Below, piece after piece: positions 1 to 12,700 of a stretch of 64,000 bases of DNA. The notes beneath the pieces were generated by a model that saw only the letters and a program-made list of their open reading frames with translations, searched no databases and was not told the origin of the DNA. Origin of the DNA: Bedellia somnulentella (lineage: Eukaryota > Arthropoda > Insecta > Lepidoptera > Bedelliidae); the NCBI GenBank assembly GCA_963576735.1, contig OY755175.1, positions 19,360,401 to 19,424,400 of the forward strand, written 5' to 3'. Every line of letters begins with the position of its first letter. The stretch's first letter is position 1. Made by a program: the position numbers and the translations under genes.

Positions 1-516
1 CTTCCTCGTCAAAACCGTAATATTTAAGTTTAGTCAACGCTATTTCCTTTTTTACACAATCAAAAGCTTTTGTGAGGTCACAATATATATATATATATAG
101 GAGTCCATTGCACAGACTTAATGTGCCTCATCAGGCTAAATATTATCAAGTTTAACTAAAATGATTGTGACTGTACGAAGGCGGTGAGATAGATAGTATA
201 GAACAATGCGATATATAAATATACTCACACCTTTAGTTGCCAATGGAGTAGGCAAGAACTATTAATCGCCACTTGTAGGATTCTGGCAAACCTCTTACTG
301 TCTTTTATATAGTTTTCATACATAGCCAATTTTTTTTTCATAAATCGTAGGAAGTAGAGCGGCTTCAGGCCCTGCTATATGCTTTGCTGGTCATCAACTA
401 ATTTGAGATTAAGTAATTGTCTATCAATATCTATTCTCATTTCACTTCATCACATTTTTCGTTTTAAATGAACATGCATGCTCTAAATAATACTAGGTGT
501 AATAAATCGGTCATTT

Positions 517-740
517 GTTCCACTTTCTACCCACAGGTGTCGTAAGAGGCAACTAAGGGTATGGAGCTTTTAAGTGGTTTTTTGGGCGGTGCCATTGGAG
601 CCCCATCACCAAAGATACTTTATTTCTACCATCTTTGCCCTTATCAACTTCCAAATAGGCTTAGGAGTATTTAGCTATGACGCTCTGGCTAACCCTTTTT
701 GGGTTATATGGCCATGTAGTATAATATGAATGTATGTGTA
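517..740 (+). mobile_element. SINE-A, divergent copy
   Basis: SINE-A is the name used here for a 250-300 bp element: GTGTAGTGTCGGCTTAGAAT, CACTACCCC, GTAAGAGGCGACTAA, TTTTTGGGCGATGCGG, TTGGAGACCCATCACCAA, CTGAGGAATTTC, CTCTGGCTACCCC, then GCCGTGAGTATATG and TATG repeats. GGTTGGAGACC is one base off a Pol III B box. This copy lacks the first 30 bases or so. Confidence 0.6.
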
Positions 741-868
741 TATATATAATATATAGTATGAATGTATGTGTAATTTCTGAAACGATTTTTTTGATATGGA
801 TTCCCAATCTTCCATTTTATGAAAGTCTTATAATGTTGTTTAAATTACAAATCAAGACATATAATTTG

Positions 869-1095
869 CTGTGTAGTGTCGGCTTAGAATAGCACTACCC
901 CATTTCTACCCGTGGGTGATCGTAAGAGGCGACTAAGGGTATAGGGGCTTTTCAAGTGATTTTTGGGCGATGTGGTTGGAGACCCGTCACCAAAAACATT
1001 TATTATTACCATCTTTTTCCCAATCAACTTCCAAAAGTGGCTGAGGGAGGGTTAAGGGATTTACAGCCGTGAGTATATGTATGTTTGTATGTATA
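869..1095 (+). mobile_element. SINE-A
   Basis: Complete start, deleted in the CTCTGGCTACC part. Subtype with CCCGTGGGTGATCG. Confidence 0.75.
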
Positions 1096-1311
1096 ATATG
1101 AATACAAATACACTGAATGCCCTATAATAGTTTAATTATGTCATTTACGACTTTATTTAGAAAACACTCACTCGATGTATCTATTAGTGACATTGTAACA
1201 ATAATATTATAATATGAACTACTAACACACGCCTATCAATAGCTAGTACTTAACCTTTTGAATTCAATATTTAGAAGTTTAAAGGGTAATTTTAAATATT
1301 TACTCGAAAAC

Positions 1312-1612
1312 TCAAACGTTCACGCTGCGTATCCCTGAAGACGTAGGCAGGTGTACTAATACTTCTGAACATCACTTGACATTGTTATCTGATTTTCGGA
1401 GTAACTACATTTTATTTGGACAGTGTACTCACGTGATAGGGGGCAGGCCTGTCGCGTATGTACGAATAGGCTACGTACAACGTACGTACTAAGTACAACT
1501 TGGTCATTACTCGCGATGTTTACCCTCATGTTAACAACCAATGATATTAACAACGCATACGATTTTAGGAAAGACAAATTGGTATAGGCCTCACCCGGAA
1601 TTTGAACCCTCA
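1312..1612 (-). mobile_element. SINE-B
   Basis: SINE-B is the name used here for a tRNA-derived element of about 360 bp. Its head is GTGATAGCCCAGTGGGTAG (A box) and GTTCAAATCC (B box). The body has CATCGTGAGGAAACCCACAT and GGCGATAGGCCTGCCCCCTA, then CGGCGTGAACGTTTATG and TTATG repeats. This copy has lost its head. Confidence 0.7.
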
Positions 1613-1689
1613 TGTCAATTAAAAAATTGGTTGCCTGTATACGGGCGAAAGTTTTACGTGACAACGACTTTGAGTGGTAAATTAATTTT

Positions 1690-1870
1690 TATGTGAATAT
1701 TCATTCGTACAGTAGGAAGAAGGATGAAATAATAGTCTGTCTCTCTCGCTCTTAGGCGAGCTTACCATGCCCGAGTGGAAGGGACGCGTGCCTCTCACTC
1801 GCTCTCATTGTGAGGGCATAACGTGAGCGGAGCGTAACGCAGTTTCTTGAAGTGTCACCCGGCAAACCAA
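1690..1870. repeat. Probable interspersed repeat
   Basis: CTCTCTCGCTCTTAGGCGAG, CTCTCACTCGCTCTCATTGT and GCGTAACGCAGTTTC. I have a sense of having seen this in other moth sequences, but there is only one copy here and no class can be given. Confidence 0.35.
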
Positions 1871-2585
1871 TTTATAAGACGTTGACACGTCAAAATAAAT
1901 TAAATATTTAATTACTAGAACACAAAGCTGGTGAGTTAATCAAGGTACAGGTCTGCACATATTTTTTCATTTCTTACGAGACCTCCAAAACGAATTGAGT
2001 TAGAAATAAATTACAATATCGTAGATTTCTTCTATCTTTGCCATATTTCGTGTAAACTTACTTCCTATGTAATGTTTTGTATTTGTAACACAGTGCCAAT
2101 AACACACTGCAATATCTTACGTAATAATACGAAATAGTTTCATTTTACGACTTTGATATGGATCGAGTTTCGCGAAAAGAGGTACTTGAATAATATATAC
2201 AATGTAATAATTATTTCCCTTTATAATAATAGAATATTAAGAATTTCTTCTTACCTATAGATTTGAGTAAATTCTAAATAACTGGGAGATGACATGTAAC
2301 TATAAAACAAACACAATTTAACTAAAGTTACACACAAAAAAACATCTTATAAATGTCCTCAAAAATAAAATCTTTTTTTTTATTCCTATACAACGAGTAA
2401 TTATGATACTGTTGTAAGATTAATCAATCACTAACAAAAGTATTTTATGCTAATAAAATTTGGCATATCTTACTTACTTTTTGGGACTAAATCTGTGTAT
2501 TTGTTGTTAAATGGACAAATATCAACAGCACTACAACGAGACTTAAAATTATTACTGGTTCATGCTTTTAGTACTTACATACAAA
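1870..2585. other. No gene seen
   Basis: AT-rich, non-repetitive as far as I can tell. The 120-codon frame at 2447 runs into a LINE-T relic. Confidence 0.5.
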
Positions 2586-2812
2586 CATATTCTGACGCCG
2601 TTTGTTCCCATTGGGGTAGGCAGAGACTATCGAACGCCACTTCGTACGATCCTGCCAAACCTCTCTGGCTTCGTTTCATCCATCAATCTTTTCATACATG
2701 CTCTTTTATTCTTCATACTGCGGACCCCTGCCTTTTTGAGCACATTTTCTATTTGATCCAAATGTGTCCTCCGAGGTCGTCCTCTACTAACATTACCTTC
2801 CACATATAGCAC
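2586..2812 (-). mobile_element. LINE-T (RTE-type) 3' end
   Basis: LINE-T is the name used here for a family whose 3' end encodes ...VSRGRPRRTHLDQIENVLKK, KNKRACMKRLMD, EAREVCQDRTKW and SIVSAYPNGN, followed by GGCGTGAGTATATG and TATG repeats. This copy carries codons from NVSRGRPRR to near the end and is eroded at its tail. Confidence 0.7.
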
Positions 2813-3059
2813 TTAGTTATAACAAATCAAAGACTATCTATGAATGAATGACACATCTTAGCATCTTAGAGACGCCATTCCAAACATTGCTTTCCTTAAG
2901 GAGAAAATTTCAATGAGTGAATCACAAAACTATGTTTTGACTTGACTCTTTCTCTCTCTCTGACCACATTCTCACATTATTCGTCACACGTCGATGTACA
3001 ATACTTCGATAACAGCACACTTTACAACTCAATCGAAGTTACCTCACCTAGTCACTCCT

Positions 3060-3312
3060 ATAACTCAAGAGTACACATACATTCATTCATAAACTCACGG
3101 CTATAAATCACTAGGAGGGGAGCCAGAGCTAATAAATTAGAAATTCTTAGCCACTTTTGAAAAGTTGTGTGGGAAAAATATGGTTGTTGGTGATGGGTCT
3201 CCAACCGCATCATCCAAAAATCCCTTAAAAGCCCCAACATCATTAGTAGCCTCTTACGTACACCTACTGGAAGAAATGGGGTAGTGCTGTTTTAAGCCGA
3301 TACCTCACAGCT
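3060..3312 (-). mobile_element. SINE-A
   Basis: Full-length but eroded; lies just 5' of the NHA promoter stretch. Confidence 0.7.
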
Positions 3313-3772
3313 AACTCGAGAGTGTACTAAAAAAACTGTCCGTGAATTGCATTCTCGTTGAAATATCGTGTTTGAAATCTTCGTCATGTGTTTATTAAAA
3401 GCAAAATCGATCTATCTACAATGCCTTTCAGTTCATATCGCGGCATTCTATCAGAACGACCATTAACGTAACGGTTCGTTGAATACGCGTGTTCATTTTT
3501 TAAACTAAGGAGTGGTAGTGTGTACAAAAAGTGTTCAGCTAAACGATACTATTGAAAAGCATAAACGTGACGTAATACGTTGATTTAAATTTTCATCGAC
3601 GCTTTCACTGAATAAAGTTTGGCATACAGCGCATGTCATGTTTTTTTACGAACTAGAATGAATTTTCTCGCCAATACAACTTGTTCTGTTATGGTGGAGG
3701 AAGAATAGTTGAAGTGATTGGACAATGTGTTTTAATTTGTTACTGTGATCTACTTAAGCTGTTCTCAGCAAC
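3313..3772 (+). promoter_or_regulatory. Likely promoter and 5' UTR of the NHA gene
   Basis: Repeat-poor stretch between a SINE-A and the start codon, as expected for a conserved 5' flank. No TATA box or initiator could be picked with confidence, so the transcription start is not assigned. Confidence 0.35.
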
Positions 3773-3797
3773 ATGTCTGCCCTACAAGATACCGCAA
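3773..3797 (+). CDS. NHA gene exon 1 (start codon)
   Basis: Encodes MSALQDTA plus the first base of a serine codon, followed by donor GTAAGT. The first in-frame upstream codon that stops is TAA at 3755-3757. The exon is short and would be missed without the phase match to exon 2. Non-coding exons further upstream cannot be excluded. Confidence 0.75.
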
Positions 3798-6700
3798 GTA
3801 AGTGGCCAAAGTGTTTTTATATTGTAGTTTATTTATTCCAACCATATTAAATCCTTGTGTTGCGTTTTACGATAGGCGTAAGGCAACAATAGTTAAGTTT
3901 GACCTATGTCGAGGCAGATTCAATTTTGTTTGTATAATATGACAAAAATATATAATTTCCCACATAAGAGATTTTTGGGCGATGCGGTTGGAGACCCATC
4001 ATCAAAAACCTTTATTTCACCATCTTTTCCCCACGCAACTTCCAAAAGTGGCTGAGGAATTTCTAATTCCCTAGCTCTTACTACCTCTTCATGGGATTTA
4101 TAGCCGTGAGTATATGTCTGTATGTATGTAAATATTTTTACTACGGACAAAATGCAGAAGAACTAGAATCCTATAAATAATATGTAGTTTTAATTAAATT
4201 GCGACGGCTTAGAATCATCATTGCTTCATTTTCTCATCCAAGTTCTTCATGTACATGCTGTGTATTGCAAAGTTTGAGTTTTTAGAAACATAAGAAAACA
4301 ATATTTTTAACTAACGGATCTAATTTATGTTATTCCTTCTTTTTAATTCAACCAATAATTGTTTCCAGGTTCTAGAACAGACCCCAAAAGAGATCACGTG
4401 GTTTCACATTTCCAAATACTTCCCGCCAAAACGTGAGTAAGTATACTGTTATAAACACTCATACTTCGTTCCAAAGGGGCGGCAAATTTTCAGTGGTTTT
4501 TGGGCGGTGCGGTTGGAGACACATCACCAATGATACTTTATTTCTACCATCTTGTCCTTTATCAACTTCCAAATGTAGCTAAGGAGTTTCCAGCTCCGGC
4601 TCTAGCTAGCCGTTTTTGCGATTTATATATGAATATATGAACGTATGAGTGCAGTGCATTCATGTGATAAATTCAGATAGAACCGTCTTGGGAAAATACA
4701 CTGTCACTAGGTAGTTGTTTTTCTATTATTTTTAACGGAAACTTAATCGGAGCTTCAGGAAATAGATTTTACAGCCGTTCAAGGAATTGTAAAAGCGGAA
4801 AGGGAATGAACCCAAGGGCTTAAAAAGTTATAAAATATGTGTAGGATAAGGAAATGAAAACAGGGTTAATACAAAACACAGAGAAATATTCTTAATATAT
4901 ATATATATATATATACAGTTAAAAGTAATCATATATTTTTATGTAAGTACTTATAAATGAAAGACCTTTTAATGATTGCTGTGTAGTGCCGGCTTAGAGT
5001 GTCACTATCCCTTTCTGCCCACGGGTGTCGTAAGAGGTGACTAAGGGTATGGGACCTTCTAAAGTGGTTTTTGGGTGCTGTGGTTGGAAACCCACATCAC
5101 CAACCATACTTTACTTTTACTACCTTGTCCCCTATTCGGCGTTCAAATACGGCTGAGGAGTTTATAGCTCTTAAGCTCTGGCTACCCCTTTTTAGGATTT
5201 ATGGCCGTGAGTATATGTATGTATGTATGTTCTTAATGAGAGTCGATCGAGATGAGATACATAAGGGTATTGGAAGACCAGTAATTGCGAGGATATTAGG
5301 GGAGATTATATCTCGTACTATACTAGGCCACGTGCTATACATTGCTGTGTAGTGTCGGCTTAGAATAACACTACCCCATTTCTTCCGGTGGGTGTACGTA
5401 AGAGGCGACTAACGGTATTGGGGCTTTTAAGGGATTTTTGGGCGATGTGGTTGGAGACCCATCACCAACAACCTTCATTTCACTATCTTTTCCCGACGCA
5501 ACTTCCAAGAGTGGCTGAGGAACTTCAAGTTCCTTAGCTCTGGCTACCCCTTCTAGGGATTTATAGCCGTGCGTATATGTATCTATGTATGTATGTACTA
5601 GGCCACGTACCGGACGACGCAGTGTGTATAGGCCTCCCACAAGGTGGACCGACGATTTGGTGAAAATCGCGGGAAGCCGTTGGATGAGGGCATCGCAGGT
5701 CCGGCCGTTATGGAAATCTTTAGGGGAGGCCTATGCCCAGCAGTGGACGTCTCTTGGCTGAATGATGATGATGATGATTTCTAGTAGCAGAAGTCTATTA
5801 ACTAAATGATCATTATAATATATTGTTCCAGATACATCGATAACTGCAGTGAGGTATTAACAAAGTATGCATGCTCGGTTCCTTCATCATGCCCGTCTTT
5901 GAACGAGGTTAAGCAGTATTTTGGTGTTACACTATGCGGTAAGACTTATAGTCTTTTCATTGTATAATAATCAAAATATTACAAAAAAATAAAGTTATTA
6001 GTTGTAGAAGGCAAATGCAAGCGATCGTTTTTTACTATCACCTTGACATACCTTGCGAGCTTTATACGAGGGCGGAATGAGAAGTAACTTACCTACATAC
6101 ATACATACATAAACTCACGCCATTAATTCCCATAGGGGTAGGCAGAGACTATCGATCGCCACTTTGTACGATCCTGGCAAACCTCTGTAGCTTCGTTAAC
6201 ATCCATCAATCTTTTCATACATGCTCTTTTATTCTTCATTCTTCGGACGCCTGCCTTCTTGAGCACACACTCTATTTGGTCCAGGTGTGTCCTCCGTGGT
6301 CGTCCTCTACTCACATTACCTTCCACATTGGCTCTATAGATCTCTTTCACCAATTTACTGTCATCCATCCTCTCATATTTTTTTATATGAATATATATAT
6401 GAATGGTGTGAATGTATATGTGTATAGTATGATAGTATATAATTATATGAATTATGAATTTTACAAAGATCTGCAAATACTCCTCTACAGCGGCTATTAC
6501 TTCATCATTTGTGGCATTTTTTCCGTCCGCCCAAAAAAATTTTAGGTTAAGAAACATATGGAAATCTGATGATTCTAGCTTAGGTGAATAAGGTGGGTAT
6601 GGCAGCAAATCGTATTTGATTTTTGCAATACCTTTAACATATATATATGATATTAATCTTCGCATGTAATATAAGGTACTTACCCTTTATTATATCCGAT

Positions 6701-9700
6701 ACCCGATAGTATCAGCCATTTCAAATAACTTCAATCGCTGATCTGCCAAGTCAAGATTACGTACTTTGGTCACCATCTCTGCCCAGCTAGCACGAGCGAA
6801 CTTTTAAGTAGTTAACGCATGGTCTAAATCAGCCATCTCTTACGCGCTTACATAGTATCGTATATATTTATCTCATTCTAACCGACAGAGTAGCGATAAA
6901 ATAATGCTCGTGCTAAGCCTCCTGTAGTTTTAACGCTTCATACGCGTAACGCCCGAGGACTCATGAATGGCCGCGTTTAAATTTAGCCACCCAGTTTTGT
7001 ACCGCGGCATGAGATAGAGCACATCAGCCCCCTTTTCTCATATGAGTGAATATTTGACCCCTTCATCCCCTTCTTATACAGAATCTTAACCACTGCTCGT
7101 TGTTCAAATTTATTCAATTTTAAAATAACCGTCAATATATTTTTCGTCTAAATAATAAGTATGTGCTTATAATTAAATAAAATAAAAATAGCATGTATGA
7201 AATGATTGATGGAAGTGACCGAAGCTAGATAGGTTTGTCAGCATAGTACAAAGTGGCGATCGATATTCTCTGCCTTCCCCACTAGGAACTAACGGCTGAG
7301 TATTTGTATGTATGTATATGTCCATGCAAAACGTGGGTACTCTGAACACTAGGTGACAATGTCACGTGATGTTCAGAAGTATTAGTACCTCTGCCAACCC
7401 CTTCCGGGATATTCGGCGTGAATGTTTATGTTATGTTATGTTATGTATATGTTTACACTTCAATTTTAATATACAGATAGCTTCTTTACGAATATTTCTT
7501 AAGTGCAAAGGCTAGTTTTTTATCATGCTGTTCTCGTAATATTCGTTTACCTCTGCATGCAATTGTGTGGCTTTTAATTGTTCTTAAACGTCTCGAAGTA
7601 TTTGTTTGAACATTATTTCAATTGAAATACAATTTAAATCAATTGTCTGATGTCCCAGTTGTAATAAACTTCGTGCGCTTCATTGATTACAAGGCTATTT
7701 TATTCCCGCTGATGTATTATTATTGTAACAATTGTAGTAGACGAATTGTTGCAATAATAATACTAGTAGAGGACGGCCACGGAGGACATTTTAAGATCAA
7801 ATAATGAATGTATTCAAAAAGGTAGGCGCCCGAAGTGTGAAGAATAAAAGCGCATATTTAAAAAGATTGGAAGATTGGTTTCCCTGGGTCGTACGAATTC
7901 ACGATCCATCACTACCTACCCCACTCTACAACACACACTGTACAACTACATGCCGGTCGGATCCCATGTAATTAAAAAGGCAAATAATTGTAAGGCGTGA
8001 GAAAGCGTCAAAAAGTGTATAATTTGTTGATAAACATAACATAACATAAACGTTCACGCCGAATATCCCCGAAAAGGTTGGCAGAGGTACTAATACTTCT
8101 GAACATCACGTGACTTTGTCACCTGGTGTTCAGAGTACCCACGTTTTGCATGGACTGTGTACTCACGTGATAGGGGGCAGGCCTATCGCCGTTTTTTGTA
8201 CGAATACACTGTCACATGACTAAGTACAACTCAGCCATGTGGGTTTCCTCACGATGTTTTCCCTCACCGTTAACAACCGTGATAAATTAACCACACATAT
8301 GTCTTTAGAAAAGATAAATTGGTGTAGGGCCGACCCGGGATTTGAACACCAGTCGCTTGCACGTCAACCGGTGTTCTACCCATTGAGCTATCACGTCGTC
8401 ATTGTTAATAAAAGGTAGCACAACGCACATTCTCCAGATTATTTGATTGCTCTATATAACGGGTCTTCAAGAACAAAGATATAATTAAAAACAAAATCAA
8501 TATATGGGGGGAGGGGCTCCCATACAACAAATTTGAATGTTTTATCCGTATTTAGTCGTAAGATAACAACATACACAACATATACTCACGGCCATAAATC
8601 TCAAAAAGGGACAGCCAGAGCTTCAGAGCTAGAAACTCCTCAGCCACATTCGGAAGTTGATGACAAGATGGCACAAATAAAGTATCGATAGCGATGGATC
8701 TCCAACCGCATCGCCCAAAAAAACCGTCGCCACTTGCGGTACCCGTGGGTAGAAAGGTGTAGTGACATTCTAAGCCGGCACTACACGGTACAACAATTCA
8801 ATTATTTCAGCAATTTAATGAAAAGGTTACGATATAGTATATGATTTTGTTAAAAATAATATTAAACAACCCTTAGTTCAACTTTCCAAAAGTGGCTGCG
8901 GAATTTCTAATTCCTTAGTTCTGGCTACCCCTTCTAGGGATTTATAGCCGTGAGTATATGTATGTATGTATGTATGTAGTTCAACATGCACTTTGCCGCT
9001 TTACAATATGAAACGTAAGAGACTATAACAATGCAATTATAGAAAGTGTTTGTATAAAAACAATGACCAAGTGTTAAAAACAAAACTTTATTGAACATAC
9101 AACTTTGTTTACAATCCTTTCTTTATCTTAAACTTCCGGGTAATTAAATAAAAATATATAATCGAATCAAATATCAAATAAATAATAAATTATATATATA
9201 CGCTATAAGTATTATAACGCTGTGTAATAAATGTGTGTTTAATAAAGCTGTGTAGTGTCGGCTTAGAATAACACTACACCATTTCTTCCGGTGGGTGTAC
9301 GTAAGAGGCGACTAACGGTGTTAGGGCTTTTAATGGATTTTTGGGTGATGCGGTTGGACACCAATCACCAACAACCTTTATTCCACCATCTTTTCCCCAC
9401 GCAACTTCCAAAAGTGGCTGAGGAATTTCTGATTCCCTAGCTCTGGCTACCCCGTCAAGGGATTCATAGCCGTGAGTATATTTGTGTCTGTATGTATGTA
9501 TTATGACTAACTTGATTTGTGTATAATAGGTTCGTATATATGTTAAATGATACATACATACATATACTCACGGCTAAATATCCCTAACAGGGGTAGCCAG
9601 AGTTGTAGAATCAAAATTCAGCCACCATTGGAAGTTGTGTAGGGAAAAGATTGTATACTTAATGTTATTGGAGATGGGTGTCCCAATATTCTAAGTCACC

Positions 9701-12700
9701 TCTCACTTACACCCGCGAGAAGAAATGGGAAAGTACTTTTCTAAGCCGGCTCTACACAGCGATAATAAATATAAGGATAATATATAGCTGTGTAGTGTCA
9801 GCTTAGAATAGCACTACCCCATTTCTTCCGGTGGATGTACGTAAGAGGCGACTAACGGTATTGGGGCTTTTAAGGGATTTCTGGGCGATGAGGCTGGAGA
9901 CCCATCACCAACAACCTTTATTTTACCATCTTTTCCCCACTTAACTTTCCAAAAGAGGCTGAGGAATTTGTAATTCCTTAGCTCTGGCTACCCCATCTAG
10001 GTATTTATAGCCGTGAGTATATGTATGTATGTATGATAATAAATATTTATTTATGTTGCAGTTTTGTTACTCTGGGGTTCATCATGGTTCCTGCTAAAAG
10101 AAATCGTGCTACCCGGTGGATATCTGTTCAATATGGTGACAGTAGTAATAACTGGATACATATTTGGGCACACGTTAGAAAGATATACATCACTGCATCC
10201 TGTAGTCGGAATGACAGTATTTGGAGTTCTATTCAGGCAATGCTGTGAACACAATTTTTTAGAGCACCCTGTTGCTGATTCTATTGATTTTCATTTAAGG
10301 TGAGATATTAACCTGGCCCCTATTTCACCAACAATTGTTAGTGACATATGTCGGCTGAGATATGTCAGTAACAATTGATTACTGATAAGTTTGAAAAATA
10401 TTTCGTATAGAAATAGTTCTAAACATGACAGGCATTACATTGTCGATAACTTAATTTTATGACAATTATGTTGTGAAACAAGGATAATTTTTCCAACTCG
10501 ACATATTTAGAGATTTATCGGGAATTATTGACATTAGCGTTAGGGCTAGCGTTACAATTGTCATATTTTTTAGTCAAAAAATGGCGCTCCGCGAAAGAAG
10601 TAGTAGTGGCACTGATTGTGATTTATATTTATGATAATGTATAGAGAACGAATAATTTTCTCCTTAGACATGACTCAATTTCCGTTGCAGGGAAAAAATC
10701 GGATAAGCAAAAACGTGTCAAATATTTAATAAATGAAATCGGTGCAGTTATACTTTTTCTTGACAATCCGGTATGCAAAGTTTTACAAAAGTGGTGCTGA
10801 TTACGAAACCATTTCGAGATATTATGTTTTTAAAACATATTTTCTTGAAATGAAATCAAACAAAGCTAAGATGACCGTTATTCTAACAAAATACTGTAAC
10901 AGTATTTGACCTTCAGCGTTATTTCACAGACAATAGTTTTTGCAGTTTATAAATAAAATATCGAAAATGAAAAGTTTGGTTAGTATAATATCGTAATAAT
11001 TTCATTTAAGATCACAAATTCGTGAAATGTTTTGCAATCAGCAACATTTTTATTAAACATTTCGCTTTATTTGCATGTCGCTACGTGATATTTTCGATCG
11101 ATGACGTCATTAAGTACAAAAGTTGAACAATCTTTAAAAAATCATAACTTTGCAATTATTCATTTTAGATGAAAATATTCAAATAAGTCTTTTATTTTCG
11201 TGTTTGCTATCGAATAAAAATATTTAATAAATACCAAAAAAAAACTTTGCATACCGAATTGTATGACTTGTCAGAGTGGTGAAATAGGGACCTGTAATTT
11301 TATTCATTCAAACAACCTTCCTACCTATTTTATTGATTTTCATTTAAGGTAAAATATTAATTGTCGTTCTAACGTTGCCGTGTAGTGCCGGCTTAGTATC
11401 TCACTACCCCTTTTTACCCACTAGTATAGGGCTTTTTTATGTGTTTTTGGGCGATTTGGTTGGAAACCCATCACCAAAGATACTTTATTACTACCATCTT
11501 CACCCCTATCAAATTCCAAATTATATCCGTGATAGCCCAGTGGGTAGAACACTCGGTTATCGTGCAAACGACTAGTGTTCAAATCCTGGGTCGGGCCTAC
11601 ACCAATTTGTCTTTTCTAAAGACATATGTGTGGTTAATTTATCATGGTTGTTAACGGTGAGGGAAAACATCGTGAGGAAACCCACATGGCTGAGTTGTAC
11701 TTAGTCATGTGACAGTGTATTCGTACAAAACGGCGATAGGCCTGCCCCCTATCACGTGAGTACACTGTCCATGCAAAACGTGGGTACTCTGAACACCAGG
11801 TGATAAAGTCACGTGATGTTCAGAAGTATTAGTACCTCTGCCAACCCCTTCGGGGATATTCGGCGTGAACGTTTAGGTTATGTTATGTTAAATTCCAAAT
11901 TTGGCTGAGGAGTTACAGCTCTGAAGCTCTGGCTATCGCTTTTTGGGATTTATGTATGAAATGTGTAAAATATTAACATGTTGTTTTATTTCTTCGAAGC
12001 AGCTTCCCACTACTAATGAGTTAAGGTAGATTCGATAATTACATATGAATCTTAAGTTGATGTTCGGTACTCTTAAATTTTGGAGACTGTTGTGATTATT
12101 AAAATTTTCTCCCATTTTTAAGTCTTTAAATCTGCCTGCCATGGACTTGCATCTGCAGATTATACAACAATGAGCAATTTACATCTTTTTAGGCGCATCT
12201 ACCCAGTAATCATACTCACAAGGGGCCCACTCACCTGGTCATGGGAGTACATCCGAAGAAAGTCAATGAGCGTGTTTTCACTGGCCACTATACCTTGGAT
12301 CGCGGAGTGCTTGTCGACGGCTGTGGCAGTGCACGTGTTGCTGGGATTCAACTGGTACTGGGGTTAGTACTCTGATGTTTTGAATAGCTTATAGACTGTA
12401 AGTGGGTCACGACATAGTAGAAAGATAAAGGTGGGAAAACGATGGTATGTCATGCGCTACGGAAGTCTTAGTGAGCCTAAGGTAAGTTAGAAATAATTAA
12501 ATATAAAAATAGTTCTTTGATCAGTCTCATAATTGTTCAGTCTGTTCAAAAAAACATAAGACGATTTAATTGAGTTGTAATTTGGCTCATATGTATGAAA
12601 AGATGGATGTGCTTAAATGAAGCTAGAAAGGTCTGCTAGAATCAGTCATAATGGCAATTGATAGTCTCTGCCTACCCCGCCGGGAACTGACGTTGTGAGT

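Noticed and set aside
9274..9555. Recurrent short frames ending ...TASPKNPLKA
   Set aside because: The same frame recurs across SINE-A copies on the minus strand of the element; it is a SINE shadow, not a protein family.
10021..10061. CRISPR-like or satellite array from TATG units
   Set aside because: These are retroposon tails of a few units; no spacers and no regular array anywhere in the window.
12384..12490. Possible alternative exon after exon 5
   Set aside because: A GGTAAGTTAG donor-like site exists, but no acceptor or in-phase frame links it to the gene.
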